Positions 10,408 through 22,587 of a stretch of 64,000 nucleotides of DNA are shown here, piece after piece; within the stretch, counting starts at the first letter, position 1; every line of letters begins with the position of its first letter. A program made the translations under genes and the position numbers. The stretch is from Floccularia luteovirens (lineage: Eukaryota > Basidiomycota > Agaricomycetes > Agaricales > Squamanitaceae). The stretch spans positions 62,001 to 126,000 of the forward strand of contig VSJF01000008.1 of the NCBI GenBank assembly GCA_009739215.1, written 5' to 3'. Below the pieces are notes generated by a model. The model searched no databases and was not told where the DNA came from. It saw nothing but the letters and a program-made list of their open reading frames with translations.

Positions 10408-11452
10408 CTCAGAAGCCTAATGGGGAGCAGCACATCCATCTGCTGATTCTGAAGAAAGTCCCTTGTTGAGAACTTAGGTGGTTGTATTTAGGAAGTAGAC
10501 TTATGGATTAGATGACAAAGTGCACGGTGGTAGCGCACAGGTGTGGAAGAATGTGGATGAAGTCCTGCATTAGGGAAGCGCAGTTAGATGTGCATGAGGC
10601 ACGTTATCTTGTGGAGTGCAGGTGTGCTTGGTGCATGAGGGATATGTAGGTTGAGAGTGGTTTTTAGATTTTAGACGCTAACTGATTGGGATGGTAGAAA
10701 CTTGTTTTTTTTTCACTATCTAAGTTACAATCTTTTATATCTACAGGTGTTGCGGAAAGAGTAGTAAGTAATTGGAGAAATGTACTAAATTTAATAAATG
10801 GTAACGGTAAAAAAAATCACAAGGGGCATCACCAGGAATGTGCGCTATACTGGTTATAAAATTGTGAAACTCACAAAAGAGAAAGAAAGGCTAAACAATG
10901 CTGGAGGGCCATCTGATCTGTCTTGCGGAAACACAGCAAGGCTAAGCATTGCTATGCGCTCGCATTACACATGATCAAGGTAGTTGTGATCCTGTGCACT
11001 AATATTAGCAGGAGTGCTGTTTTCTTGGTCCGAAAGGCAAATCTGCGTGATAATCTCAATTAAGACCAATGATCAGATAAGTGATGGCGCTGATATGGGG
11101 GTTTTACTGGCTAATTTTAGGAAACGCAGCAGCCGAGGGGCTTGTGAGCTAAAGTTGCTAGTTGATGGCATCAGCGGGCCGCAGTGGTCCTCATTAAGCT
11201 ATGTGGCATCTGGAAGAGTGCGCTATGGGAATTAAGAATGGGGGTGCATATCCTGACTGTCACTAGTATTGAGTGGGGCATTTGTGGTGTCTGGGGCTTC
11301 GTAATATGAAAGTTGGGTAGTCAATTGCATAAGAATTACTGAATGTTGCACTTCGTGTTGTGATTGGTTGGGGAAGTTCTCTGATGCGCGTTAGGCTTAG
11401 ACTATGTCTTGGGCTTACCATATCCATTCCGAGGTAGTAGGGGTTTCCCACA
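10408..11452. repeat. Dispersed repeat, copy 2 (empty-site version)
   Basis: This matches bases 1-390 and 1004-1653 in order, without the solo LTR present there. It forms the body of the terminal-inverted-repeat element at 2905-11692. Small ORFs at 11014-11235 (plus) and 11263-11451 (minus) correspond to those in copy 1. No known domain is recognised. Copy 2 keeps more CpG than copy 1. Confidence 0.85.
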
Positions 11453-11692
11453 ACGTCACATCATCCAGTCTATACCTAATGGTGATTTAATGTGATAAAT
11501 GTGAAGGTGTGAAGGTGTGAAGTAATGAAGGAAAAGGAAAGTGAAATAGAAAGGAAAAGACATGAGGTGATAATAGGAAATGTGAATATGTGAAATGAAA
11601 AGGGGAACGTGATAAGTGTGAAATGGGACGGAATGTGATAGAAACGGAACGGAACGTGTTTATCCAGGGGTAGCGCGCACGCTCACCCCACA

Positions 11693-12440
11693 ATGGGCCT
11701 CTAGGTGGATCATGCATTCCCCCCATTCGCTATCCCAGCTGCTATTTGGGAATCGAGCACAGGCGTGAAAGCAAGTGTATTACCAGTGGCGTTGACTTGA
11801 TCTTTGAAAGTAGAAGTAAAATTTTTCCAGTTCCGCCATGCATCAAGATACTGGTCAACACCGCCGTTGAAAGCAGTTCCCAAAAACGTTTGTCCACTCC
11901 CTCGATCACCTCCTGGTGTGATATTCGATACTTCAAGATAACTCATAGGTCCTAGTTGGCTGGTTGTTGGGGTGATCGATAAGAATTCCCCAAAAATGTT
12001 TGTAGGAAGTTCAGAACCACGATAGAATAGGACAACGAGATGTACAATGCCGCTTGTATCACCATCTTCAGGGGTACGTATGACAACTAATAATGCTGGA
12101 AAGTTTTAAAATACTGCGCGTCTATGTAGATGAAATTAATCACCTGCATTCGGGTCTGTTGTGGTTTGGACATAGTTTGCAGTTGCCCGAACAAGGGCTT
12201 CTCCAGCAGAATCCGGATGCTCAGTCATAACAATTAGGTAGGGTAAGATTTTGCTTAATTCGGATTCACTCACAAGTATGAGACCTCCGAAAAAGTTTTT
12301 CTCCCCATTAGTACCAGTGTGCACAGCAGATACCTCATATCGAGGCTTGACGAGGAAGGACAATGCATGCTGGCCGCTGGGCTGTACTGAACAGATCCGA
12401 TGCACTGGTAATGACACTGAGATATTCCGCTACATTTTAT
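11693..12440 (-). pseudogene. FAD-linked oxidase, 5' part (internally deleted)
   Basis: On the minus strand, 12440-12365 matches part of exon 1 of the intact oxidase (segment NTPQRPACVVLP). It jumps directly into exon 3 at the RYEV segment, so the rest of exon 1, exon 2 and most of exon 3 are deleted. Exon 4 (PDSAGEALVRATANYVQ) and exon 5 (to PPRGP) follow with introns in the same places. The match ends at 11697 beside the ATGG target duplication of the inserted element and resumes at 2900. The gene is truncated at its 5' end and dead. It lies head-to-head with the intact paralogue starting at 13005. Confidence 0.88.
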
Positions 12441-13004
12441 ATATAGAAAAAATCTGTAATTCTCAACGTGTAAGCCATGCGTGATGATTAAGCAGTATTG
12501 CTTATGTAATGTAGAATGGTGAGTCATACAAGGCCAAATTAGGTCTTCCGTGATTTACTAATGCTCCTGGAACTGTTGGCTAAAATAGACTCTAGACTCG
12601 TTTCAATTTTACACTTCACTAAATACTCCTCTGCCAGATATGTTGCCTTCAATGGAATGTAAGTACATGCTAACTAACTGTACATACTGTGATGATCGTC
12701 GGTCCCTAACAGCTCATTAATGCCAGTGCACAACCTTCCAATATCACACTACTCGAATAGCTTGCCCCGACTGGTCACCCGATATCCCCGCTCGATTGTA
12801 AATTCTAATCACATCGCACCCCTAACTTAGCGGTAGGTGTGATTTATTTCTGCATTTCTTTACTAATTAGTTGGCCGTTATATATCAAATCAAACCGCCG
12901 TTTACGATCCAGAATCTCATGATCACCAACATGTTCACACATATCTACGGAACCCTGAGGCAATATAAATGCGACAATCAACTGAACAGTTCTTTCCACC
13001 CCAG

Positions 13005-14800
13005 ATGCTTCAGTCTTTACAATCTTTCTTGCCGTATTTTCTTTACGCAACTCGAATATTAAACTCAACATGTTACTCCGTTGCAACTACATGCAATGAA
13101 TTACAAGCTCAGCTTGGTGGGGACACAGTGCAGACGTCTGGTTCGGAATATCTCAATGTTCTCACAAGTACATGGAATCTTTTCAATACACCCCAGCGCC
13201 CGGCATGCGTTGTCCTTCCTCGTACCGCGTCCCATGTGCAAACCGCCATGAGAGCAATCTTCGACGCAGAAGTCCCTTATGCAGTTCGAGCAGGAGCCCA
13301 TAGTGCCATGACAGGATGGAACAAGTAACTCAGAAACTTACCTTTATTTTCATATTTTAATTTCATTCTGCTTCCCTACAGCGTCGACGGAGGTGTTTTG
13401 ATCTCATTCACTCGTATGGCAGACGTTTCTTATAATGCTGAGAAGGATACCATAATTCTACAGCCTGGGATTCGTTGGAGAGATGCTATTGCCAACCTTG
13501 AGCAATTTGGAGTGGCACCTATGGGAGGTCGTGTTGGGTAAATCTCGATATGCAAATACAAAATTTTCACTATAAATAACTTTTTTGCAGTGATGTTGGT
13601 ACTGGCCTTCTACCCGGTGGGGGTCTGAGTTACCTTTCGGCACAACATGGTTTCTCAGCAGATACATATAGAGAGCTTGATGTTGTTTTGGTGAATGGGG
13701 ATTTAGTTACGGCGACGGCTACCAATGAATACTCAGATCTGTTTCGTGCGCTGAAAGGTGGTGCAAACCGGTTTGGGATCATCACTCGATATGAGGTAGC
13801 TGCTATACACACTGGTACTAATGAAGAGAAAAACTACTTCGGAGGTTTCATGTTCGTAAGTAAATCAATCTCAAACAATAACACTTTGACCCTAACGATT
13901 ATATCAAGTATCCGGATTCTGCTGGAGAAGCCCTTGTTCGAGCTACTGCAAACTATGTACAAAGCATAACAGATCCAAATGCAGGTGATTAATTTGATCC
14001 ATAAATGTGCGCAGTCTTTTTACATTTCGCAGCATGCATGGTTGTCATACGTAACCCTGAAGATGGTGATACCAGCGGCATTGTACACTTTGTTACCCTA
14101 TTCTATCGTGGTTCTGAACTTCCTACAAACATTTTTGGAGAATTCTTATCGATCACCCCAACAATCAGCCAACTAGGACCTATGAGTTATCTTGAAGTAT
14201 CGAATATCACACCAGGAGTTGATCCAGGGAGTGGGAAATTATTCCTGGGATCTGCTTTCAACGGCGGTGTTGACCAGTATCTTGACGCATGGCGGAACTG
14301 GAAAAACTTTACGTCTACTTTCAAACACCAAGTTAATGTCACTGGTAGTGTACTCATTTTCACGCCTGTGCTCGATTCCCAGATAGCAGCTGGGATAGCA
14401 AACGGAGGGAATGCAATTGACCCACCTAGAGGCCCCTATGCTGCTGTCTTGTACGCAGTCGTAGCACCACTTGGTCAGCTTAACATCCCTGATGAGGTTG
14501 AACACGGGCGCCAGCTCCTCTTGCAACAGTAACTAAAGCTTTTTTGACATTAAAGTCTGTTAACTAATGTGTAATTCGTCAAAAGAACACCACCGTCTCC
14601 TGGAATTCCAATCTACGTAAATGAGTGTGACAAATCTCAAAATGCTTTCTCAACATACGGCGGCTACGAATTCTTGAAGCGTACATATGCGAAGTACGAT
14701 CCTGCACGGTATGTTACGCTGTATAATGTAAATCTCTGCCATAAGCTAATATTATTCCAGCTTCAATGTAAGATTTACCGAAGGGCCCATAGGTTTATGA
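13005..14800 (+). CDS. FAD-linked oxidase (berberine-bridge/PCMH type)
   Basis: I join seven exons: 13005-13324, 13382-13537, 13591-13855, 13909-13984, 14033-14528, 14586-14708 and 14761-14800. They give 491 residues with every frame preserved. The FAD-binding half includes RAGAHSA, where the His matches the usual covalent flavin attachment site (RxGxHS), and the glycine-rich GLLPGGGLSYLS. The second Cys attachment site of bicovalent members is not visible. The protein ends NVRFTEGPIGL. Such enzymes oxidise alcohols, sugars or secondary metabolites with oxygen; the substrate is unknown. The first 30 residues are only weakly signal-like compared with the paralogue at 59589, so the start or first exon may be imperfect. 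Confidence 0.9.
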
Positions 14801-16994
14801 GTTGTTGTTATTCTCAACTCTACCAAGTATGTTCTACTGCGAAGTGCTGATGAAGAGATATATTATATTTTAATTGATATTGAGATTTGCGAGTTGTGAT
14901 AAGCTGAGTTAGAAGCTCTCCAAATACTTATATCTCATCGCAAGCCTATGATGGAACGTTTTCGCTCCAACATGGTTCAGCGGTCAGCTTGTATAGATTT
15001 ATTTTTGCAAAATCGTTATGAGAGTAATTTTAGGTTAGAAGTTTACTATGCTGACATTTCAAGCTGCCGGGAAGTTACAACATTAGGTCCTAAAGAAAAA
15101 AAGTATCAAAGGACGTTTAGTTGTGAGGATACCAGTTAACTACCTTCCGATGATAAACGACAGCTGCCTTTATACCGAGTACTCCGACTTGGTATGGTGT
15201 ACATTAAAGAGGCAGAAAAGTGGTTGCTGAAGCACACAAACACATGCCTCTTGGGAGGTAAATTTAGCAAGTATACCTGAGGCCACAATGCATAGATCAC
15301 CATAAATCAAGGAGTAGATACCCGTAGCTTACTTAGAAACGCATGCAGTGATCTCCATAGGGCATCGGCCGGAATAAAAAATACTGAGGCCGAATGATAC
15401 AGACAAACTTAGGGCCATAGGCAGAAATGTGTGACTTCACATAGTTCTTCCACACTTGTGGAGGAGTATACACAGTAGGCTTGTCATAGCCCTGATCACT
15501 CAACTTGTTGACTTGGGTTCATGCGTAGTTATGTTAAGATATCTGTCAAGTTTGAATGGGTTCGTATAGAGGTAGTAGAACATCGAGAAAATTTTCAGTG
15601 TAGAATGATGGCTTGATCTGAAACTTGTTCGTACTATTTAGATACAGTAGAAGCAACTTTTCGAGTAGATATCAATCAATCGATTCTCTTCTTAGAACTA
15701 AGGCAACATGTGGAAAATCGGCGGTGAGTGGATAGCGCTCGTAATCATGCACATGAATTGTCACCTCATTGGTGAAGAAGATCGACTAGGAATGGCATGT
15801 ATGTTGAACCTAAATTGTTGGTGGGATTACACGGTGGTTTTATTTACTCGGAGGTGGAAACATATTTGGCCCCAGAAGCTGCTTCTACGAAAAACAAACC
15901 CTAATTCTTGTTCGCAGAAGCCCTTACGAGTTGTGTTTTCTGAGATTCCTGTGATTCTGACTCTGAGGTCAAGTCCATCTTATTAGCACTCACATCACTC
16001 TTTTTACAAATTCATTCAACCGCGGTAATTAGTCCTCTTCAATATCTCCATTTTGACCTAAATGCTGAATGCTGAACAGCTCAATGTCCTTTTTGTGGTA
16101 TAATGGTAAGTCTTGTCATCTATACAATGCGATGCCATGGTAACACTGCCATATCAGTATTTAAGCCTTAGATAGCAGTCACACATTTCGGGGTGCTCAG
16201 AATCTAACATAGTGGCTTCATGTCCCTCCATCAGGAGCAGATCAAGGACAAACGGTTGACTCCTTCCTCTGTCAATATTGAGATTCAACGTCAACGATAA
16301 GAGGATCCCACATTACGGACGTTCAAATGGTTTTCAAGGGCTATGAGTACGTACACTCAAAGTTAAGGTTAATCTTGTTTTGGTGCGATGTGCTCGCCAG
16401 ATCATGATGGACATGATAGATGATTTTCAACAATTTGTTGATCGTGATATGATAGTCAAAAATAAGTTAGATAACAATTACATGGTAGGGGGACGAGGCA
16501 GATGTCAGACAGCTGTGTATTCCTATGATGGTTTCCAGATACTATATCACTGGTTTGCACAGGCGGTTAAGTACCTGCGAATAAAAATAAGATAACCATA
16601 AAGAATTAGTTATGAGGCGATGATGGATGGTCAAGATTCTGTGTTGATATATTCCTGAAAGTGGCCAATAAAGGCTATGGGGTTGACCTGTGATAACAGT
16701 GATAATAGTAAGAGTAACTAGTTTGTGGTTGTATTGTGTGATGTGGTTGTCGAGGAAACATGAATGTTCCGGCTTAGTCAGCAGATTTGGTAGCATAGCC
16801 ACCGGAGTTGGGCTGCGCCAAAGCGTTTTGGGCTCCAACTGTTAACAACAAACCTCTCTCTCTGCCTTCTTACATTCTTACTCTCAAAACTTGTACTTAA
16901 CTCTCATCTCTTTTTTAAAATACTTCATGTCCGTTCTCCCTTCCCCAGATAATATGTCTTGTACGTTCATTTCATCCTCAACTCTTATTCTTTA
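14801..16994. other. Intergenic, no gene seen
   Basis: This is over 2 kb with only short open frames (for example 15708-15986 and 16380-16595) lacking recognisable domains or coding-like paralogues. The last 150 bases before 16995 are pyrimidine-rich, as is common in promoters of expressed fungal genes. No RNA gene is convincing. Confidence 0.5.
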
Positions 16995-18384
16995 ATGACA
17001 CTCTATCTACGCTCCAAAGCCACTACAACCGCCACACAGAATTCTCTACCTCCGGTCGACTTGAGGCATATGACGTCCAACGTCGTCTTGACGTCGCCTA
17101 CAAAGGACCATCGCACTACAAATCGAGTCTCACAGCTTCTCAGAACCTCTGACGCTCGCCTTGGATCTCGCTCGCCAAACTCGATCCCATCTTCGCCTAC
17201 TTCCGTGTACGCTTGTTTCCAACCATTCCAGCGCTCACTCTTATTTACATTTAACATTTTACAGGCATTCATCCTCCTCTGCTATCTTTGAACGAGACAT
17301 CGAGCCTATCTCACCACCATCACCGCCCTTCCTCCCACATCATCCGCCAAACCCACACAGAATCCCACGTGCCAAAGCTACCGAGCATTTGGAACAGTCT
17401 GTTCCTTCTGTTCTCGACAGCGCAGCATCAATTCTAGCAAGTCTTGAAGATTTCGATGCAGGTGATCAAGTTGCTGTTGTCGCGCCCGCCTCCTCGACCC
17501 TAGAGGCAATGGGCAGGAGCAGTGGTTTTGCAAGTCCAATTGGTAGTTTTAGGAGTCGTAGCCCTAGTCCTCTGGGCTGCCGCTTAGGTGCAGGCACTGG
17601 GGGGTCTATTCGTAATGATTTGCTCTTCAGCATTCCTCACCACAATCAAACACTTTCAACTCCGATTCCTGCTCCTGCACAAGCAACCGTGCCTAGTTCT
17701 ACACCACCTCAGAGTACACCCGCTCCATCTGCTCCACCAGCCAGCGCTTCTCCTCCCGCCCGACCAACCATCCAGACGACCACCAACACAACAACCCCTG
17801 TCCCAGAAACTAATAATGTCACACCTTCCATCGTCACACCAACTTCAGCGTACTTTTCGACAACTTCTTCGGTTACAGCTGAAGATACAGCATCCACTGC
17901 AACTTTAGAATCTGCGCCTCTTGCACAGCATGAAAGTCCATCCCCTAGTAATGCACCAATTCCTTTGTCACCAAGTCATATCAGTTCTCCACTGTCAACC
18001 ACTACTTCACATCCTCCTTCTCCCACGCATGTTGCTACCAAACGACTTTCGTTCATGTCATACTCTGACCTTTTATCATCAACTCCTGCAACTACTCAAC
18101 CGTTGTCAAGCTTTACAACATCTGCCTCGTCTAATGATCCCCCACCGCATATACCCGGTGTGAGCGGATTGACATTGGCTAATGCACATCAGGCGGGAAG
18201 TGCGGCAGCAAGTCTAAGAGGTTTCGTAATGGGTCCCCCCGGTGGAGTTACGCATGCAGGTAAAAGGGACAGTATTGCCCTGCTTGATGACGTTGGTGGA
18301 GAGTGGGAACGCGAAGGTCTTGGCCGTGGTCTGGAAGAAAGGTTGGAAGTTCTAATGCCACCAGTCGTTAACAGTAAAGCTTAA
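16995..18384 (+). CDS. Ser/Pro/Thr-rich protein of unknown function
   Basis: Two exons, 16995-17206 and 17265-18384, give 443 residues. The join (GT then G) makes a Val codon and keeps the frame. I recognise no enzyme domain. The N-terminus is basic; FERDIEPI and a helical PSVLDSAASILASLEDF segment follow. A long low-complexity Ser/Pro/Thr tract fills the middle. The C-terminus (about residues 385-443) is again orderly, with GVSGLTLANAHQAGSAAASL and GLGRGLEERLEVL. RSRSPSP-type motifs could be phosphorylation sites. The ordered ends around a disordered core suggest a regulatory or scaffold protein, but that is speculation. A pyrimidine-rich leader precedes the ATG. Confidence 0.75.
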
Positions 18385-20509
18385 ACCGGGTCTGGCTGTC
18401 CCCTTGTAATTTTTTCCCCCATGCTTCTTTGCTTTTTGTCTGGCTTCTGATTATGATATGGTATGCATCCCTCCCTCGTTTTCGTTGTTTATATTTTGGA
18501 CTATCTTAAGGCAAGCATCGCATATGTATTAATCATTGGATTCTTTGGTCTTTACAAACAATTATCAGCTGGCCCTTCAATATTGCTTCAATACTGCCTA
18601 CATGTTATTTTATTATTTTAGCCCTACTTTTTTTCAATTTCTTTCCATGACCCTCTTCAATTACTTTGGTCCATCCTGTCTTCTCTAGGTTCATTATCGA
18701 AATCTTTAATTGTTCAGATACCTTAGCAGTATTATTTGTGCATATACTCCTTTCTTTTCTCACCTGTTCTAACCCACGTTTGTGATAACAAAGGCTTGTT
18801 AACAAAGACACATTGTAGTGTACTACTCACTATCTTGTGATATTAAAAAGATGACGTCAGTGCTCTTCTGATTACACTATCAACACCCTCAACTCTTTTT
18901 GCCTTGGCTTAGGAGGACGATCTTACAACTAGCTATAGCTATTGTGTTGATTGAGACTCGGATCCGTATTGATGCCTATCCAATTATGTATGTATGGGGT
19001 TTCGAAGCTGTCTCCCAGAGATGTAGAGACCATATTGTAGTATCATTCGCACGCTTGTTCCTCGCTTTGTGGAATGCGGATTAACATTAATTGACATGAT
19101 GTAGAGAGCAGCGACTTGGTATTATTTGATTATAAGGGTTTTACGAAGTAATAACTTTCAATTCGGGAATTTGGTACTTAGATATCAGAATAAGCATAAA
19201 TTTATAACGTTGAACGTTGGAAGTTGGACGCTCGAGTCTTATCAACTCAGTAAATTATAAAATAAATAAATAAAATTAGCCTGTTGACCCTATGTTACGT
19301 TGTTGCTTCTTTGAGATGTATTAGTTATTCTTAATAAATGTCTAGCATGGATGAGAAAGATCAAGTCAACCCGCAGTAAAGCTTACACGCAGGCTCTCAT
19401 CTTGAAGCATGTGTCTTGAGTTAACTCTGGGCATGGGCCTGAGCATGTGTACAATGTAATGTCACGATAAGTAATTTCTTGACTGTCGTACATGCTTGGG
19501 TGGCGTTGCTTGTACTTATAGAGGCAAATGAGTTGCAGTAATACTGTGTACAAACAGCTCACGAGCCTCATGTCATATTTGTGCACGTGCGCTGACAACT
19601 TTGGGGCTTCCAGGCAGCTGCACAAAGTCTTACGCTCTAACTATCTGCTGCGATTCATTGTTTCCCTAGCCAGCCCATCTCCTGCTTATATGTTGTGAAC
19701 CTTAGTGTCGTGCTCGAGCGTCAGTCTTGTGTGGATGTGAAACAGCGACTGGGCAAGTGTTCCCCTGTCTCAGCCAGCTTTGGGGACTGATGTAGTACTC
19801 ATTCTGACCCCTTGCTAAAGTAATTGCTGCGCATACATTCATGATTCTACCTTGCTTCAGAGCTGAATGTCTTGTTTGGGATTAACTGGTACGACTCAGG
19901 GCTGCGCTTTCATCTTATTATCTCTTCGCTTTTCTGATCTTGATCGCGATCCATCAAAAAGCGAAAAGCTTCTGGCGGCGTTGACTCGGAAACAAAAACT
20001 TATGATGTGCCGGTCGTATTAGATCCTGGCCGACTTATTCCATATGGCGCGGGTCTTCTGTATGACCGCTTCCTTGATGTGACAAAATTTCGTATGGGGC
20101 CATGAGATGTTTCGACAGCTAGGTTGAAATTGTGAATAAGGATAGCAAGCCATTAACCTCGAAAAGTACAAAAAACTACATATGGAAAGGTCGGGTATGG
20201 TAAGACCTTGGCAGGGATCGTGGAATGGGTGCCTATGGCGAAAAGTGACCATGCAAGACCATGCTACTGGCATGCTGGTGTGGTTAACTTGTGCCGTAAG
20301 TGCAGCAAGGATGTGAATCCGCAAGAAGTGATGGATCTAACCGGAGGGATGTTGTGTTCATGGTCGTAAAACTGATGATATGAGTGTGACATACAAGAGA
20401 GTCACAGACATGAGACTGATAACCCTGGTGTCTGCTTGTCCCTCATTTCAATCCTTTTCTTTACTTCAGGTTTTCTTTTTCTTTTTTCCCCTTCCTCGTC
20501 CCTCCTTCA
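18385..20509. other. Intergenic, no gene seen
   Basis: No coding unit is supportable. It contains the sequence AACGTTGAACGTTGG at about 19205, which recurs inside a palindrome near 55980. The last 70 bases are a strong pyrimidine tract leading to the start codon at 20510. Confidence 0.5.
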
Positions 20510-22587
20510 ATGTCCATCTCAAAGAGGTCCAACTCCTTCACGGATCTCTTTGCAGATATCGACTTTACTCGTAATTCCTCTTCCGACCAACACAACAACC
20601 CCTCTCGCATGCCTCCCACATCCTTCAAGCCTTCCTCTCCTCCAGACGACCCCGTTTCGTTACCTTACACTCCTTCAGGCTGCGTCCTCCCCTCCCGCCT
20701 TAGCTCCGCCTCTTCCCCCTCCTCATCTTCCAGCTCTACTTCCTCCTCCCACAGCAACAGTCCCCCAATGGAACATGCAGCTGCTTTTTCTCGCCCAACA
20801 ACAGTTCCCTCCAACAAGACCTACCCTTCCTCCCCGCTCAATCCTTCCTCACTTACCTCGTCTATTCCAACACCCGTCGCATCACCTTTTGCTCGTCCAG
20901 GATCGTGGGGAAGTATACATGCCCAGATGAAACGTGTTCCATCCGAAGAAGCCCGCGTGCTTGCTCATGCGTTTTCCTTCCCCCCTACTTCCAACCAGTC
21001 TCCTGGCCCAAGTTCCCCGTTGTCGCATGAACTCACCTCACATGCCTCAATGATTCTGTACCGTCGCGCCCCGGAGCAACCCCTACCATCCCCTTCGCCT
21101 TATTCATCCATGTCTCCATCTCTAGCCCATGGTGTACCTGGAGATACAGGATCAGAAGACGGCCTTCTTCCACCAACTTTTCCTGGAATGCGACGTAGTT
21201 CAATGTATTCAACATCGGGTGATTCGTCCGCGTCTGTGTCAATTTCGGGTGATTCAAAATACCCTGCGCGTAACATGGGTGCAGAACGTGGTTTGGTGGC
21301 GTATGCATATGACCCAGCGATGGATGATGATGACGACGAAGATGATGGGTATGACTCTGATGACTCTGATGTGGTGGTTAGCAGACTGGAGAAACAGGGG
21401 AGCTCTAGCAGTAACAGTGGTGAGACCCCTGCGAGTAGTAGTGACCAAGAACATCCCCAACAGAGAAAAACTAAACCGAAAAGGACGAAACGGAGAAAAA
21501 GAAGTACGTTCACATGGTCATGGCGTGGTTTCGTTAATGTATGCGCTCTACTCGTTCTCCTCCTGGCACTACTTTCCCTGTTCATTGTCTATCCCGTCAT
21601 CTTATTTTACCGTGACAACCATCGACATGTATTGATAACGCGGAACGAACGAATCAATTCAACTGGCCAGGCTGTTCCCATGACATTTGATCCCAGGGAA
21701 GAAGGGCAAGGGAGACTGAGGAGGCGAAATCAAATCACATTAGGGTATGTCACGTTTTCTGCGCTACAAAATCTTGTCCGAAGTCGCTTGCTTGAAATAG
21801 TTCAACTAACTTTTTGATTACCTATTTCTAGATTTATGGAGTATGTCATTGATCCAGACACACCTTCCCATGCGTGGATCAAGGTCGATTCTAATGGAAT
21901 TCAGCACGATCTTGTGTTCTCAGATGAATTTGAGCACCCGTCGCGACAATTTGGTACATATTCCTCTTGACAATCTTTTACCTTTCTGACGGTCTCTCAT
22001 GCCCGTGTATTACCCACAGACAATGATGGGTCCTGGGAAGTGATTGATTCGGTTGATTCGGAAGCCAGGATAACAACGCGGATGGGACGGATAATTGTTC
22101 TTGGTGGGGATGTCACTAGAAATCGGGACACATCAGATGATGACCATACAACCGCTAAACTCACCGTAATGTCCCGCGAATCAATTTGCCGAGATCTTTC
22201 ACGAGGAATGGTGGAAGTGGGCTTTGAACGTCCTATGAGCGGACAGGAGGTGCAAATACTCTATGTGAGTAATCAACCTGGTTCAGGCAACTTGGTGCTA
22301 ACCCAGAATTTGTACAGTTTTCATGTCGAAACAATTCTCCCCCGTTACGTCGGATGTCCTCTCTGTCACAATCTTCACAAGCTCTGGCTCGTCATTCTCT
22401 GGCTATTCCACCATCACGTGATTTGCCAACTTTAGTGCATTTACACCAAGACGGAAGGCTGATTCTAGATATTGCACCTGGGGTGTCAGGTAGGCATTAT
22501 CTCTTTTCTAAATCTACGCACACTCTGTACTGAAACGATGTATCCGTATCAGAGATTGCATATGTACGCGTGTACAGACAAGTTTAA
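20510..22587 (+). CDS. KRE6/SKN1-like type II membrane protein, GH16-fold remnant
   Basis: Five exons (20510-21744, 21832-21953, 22020-22264, 22318-22489, 22553-22587) give 602 residues. A Ser/Pro-rich cytoplasmic region of about 340 residues includes an acidic run (DDDDDEDDGYDSDDSD) and a basic KPKRTKRRKR stretch. One membrane segment (about residues 342-368) follows. The lumenal part has ITLG...YVIDPDTP and LVFSDEF, typical of the KRE6/SKN1 beta-1,6-glucan synthesis family, and ends with AYVRVYR, like the last strand of glycoside hydrolase family 16. The catalytic E-x-D-x-x-E region and the usual 200 or so residues around it are missing. It may be a non-catalytic paralogue or a shrinking gene; intact splicing and frame favour a real protein. 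Confidence 0.82.

Larger units (their letters stand above)
2905..11692. mobile_element. Terminal-inverted-repeat element carrying a nested chromovirus
   Basis: The ends are TGTGGGG at 2905 and CCCCACA ending at 11692, followed inward by a second imperfect match (TAACCCCTG left; TACCCCTGG on the complement at right). ATGG flanks both ends (2901-2904, 11693-11696). Outside the ATGG copies the sequence is a continuous FAD-oxidase exon 5. Without the nested retroelement it is about 1.5 kb: 2905-3049 plus 10310-11692. It includes dispersed repeat copy 2 and a purine-rich right arm (11453-11660) full of GTGAA/GTGAT-like motifs. I see no transposase, so it is probably non-autonomous. The superfamily is not determined. 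Confidence 0.75.

Noticed and set aside
16085..16150. tRNA-like A-box (GTGGTATAATGGTAAG) suggesting a tRNA gene
   Set aside because: No B-box (GGTTCGANNCC-like) follows at the right distance, and no acceptor stem pairs.
20436..20930. Overlapping 164-codon frame and several antisense frames in the KRE6-like gene
   Set aside because: They are shadows of the Ser/Pro-rich coding region in other frames.
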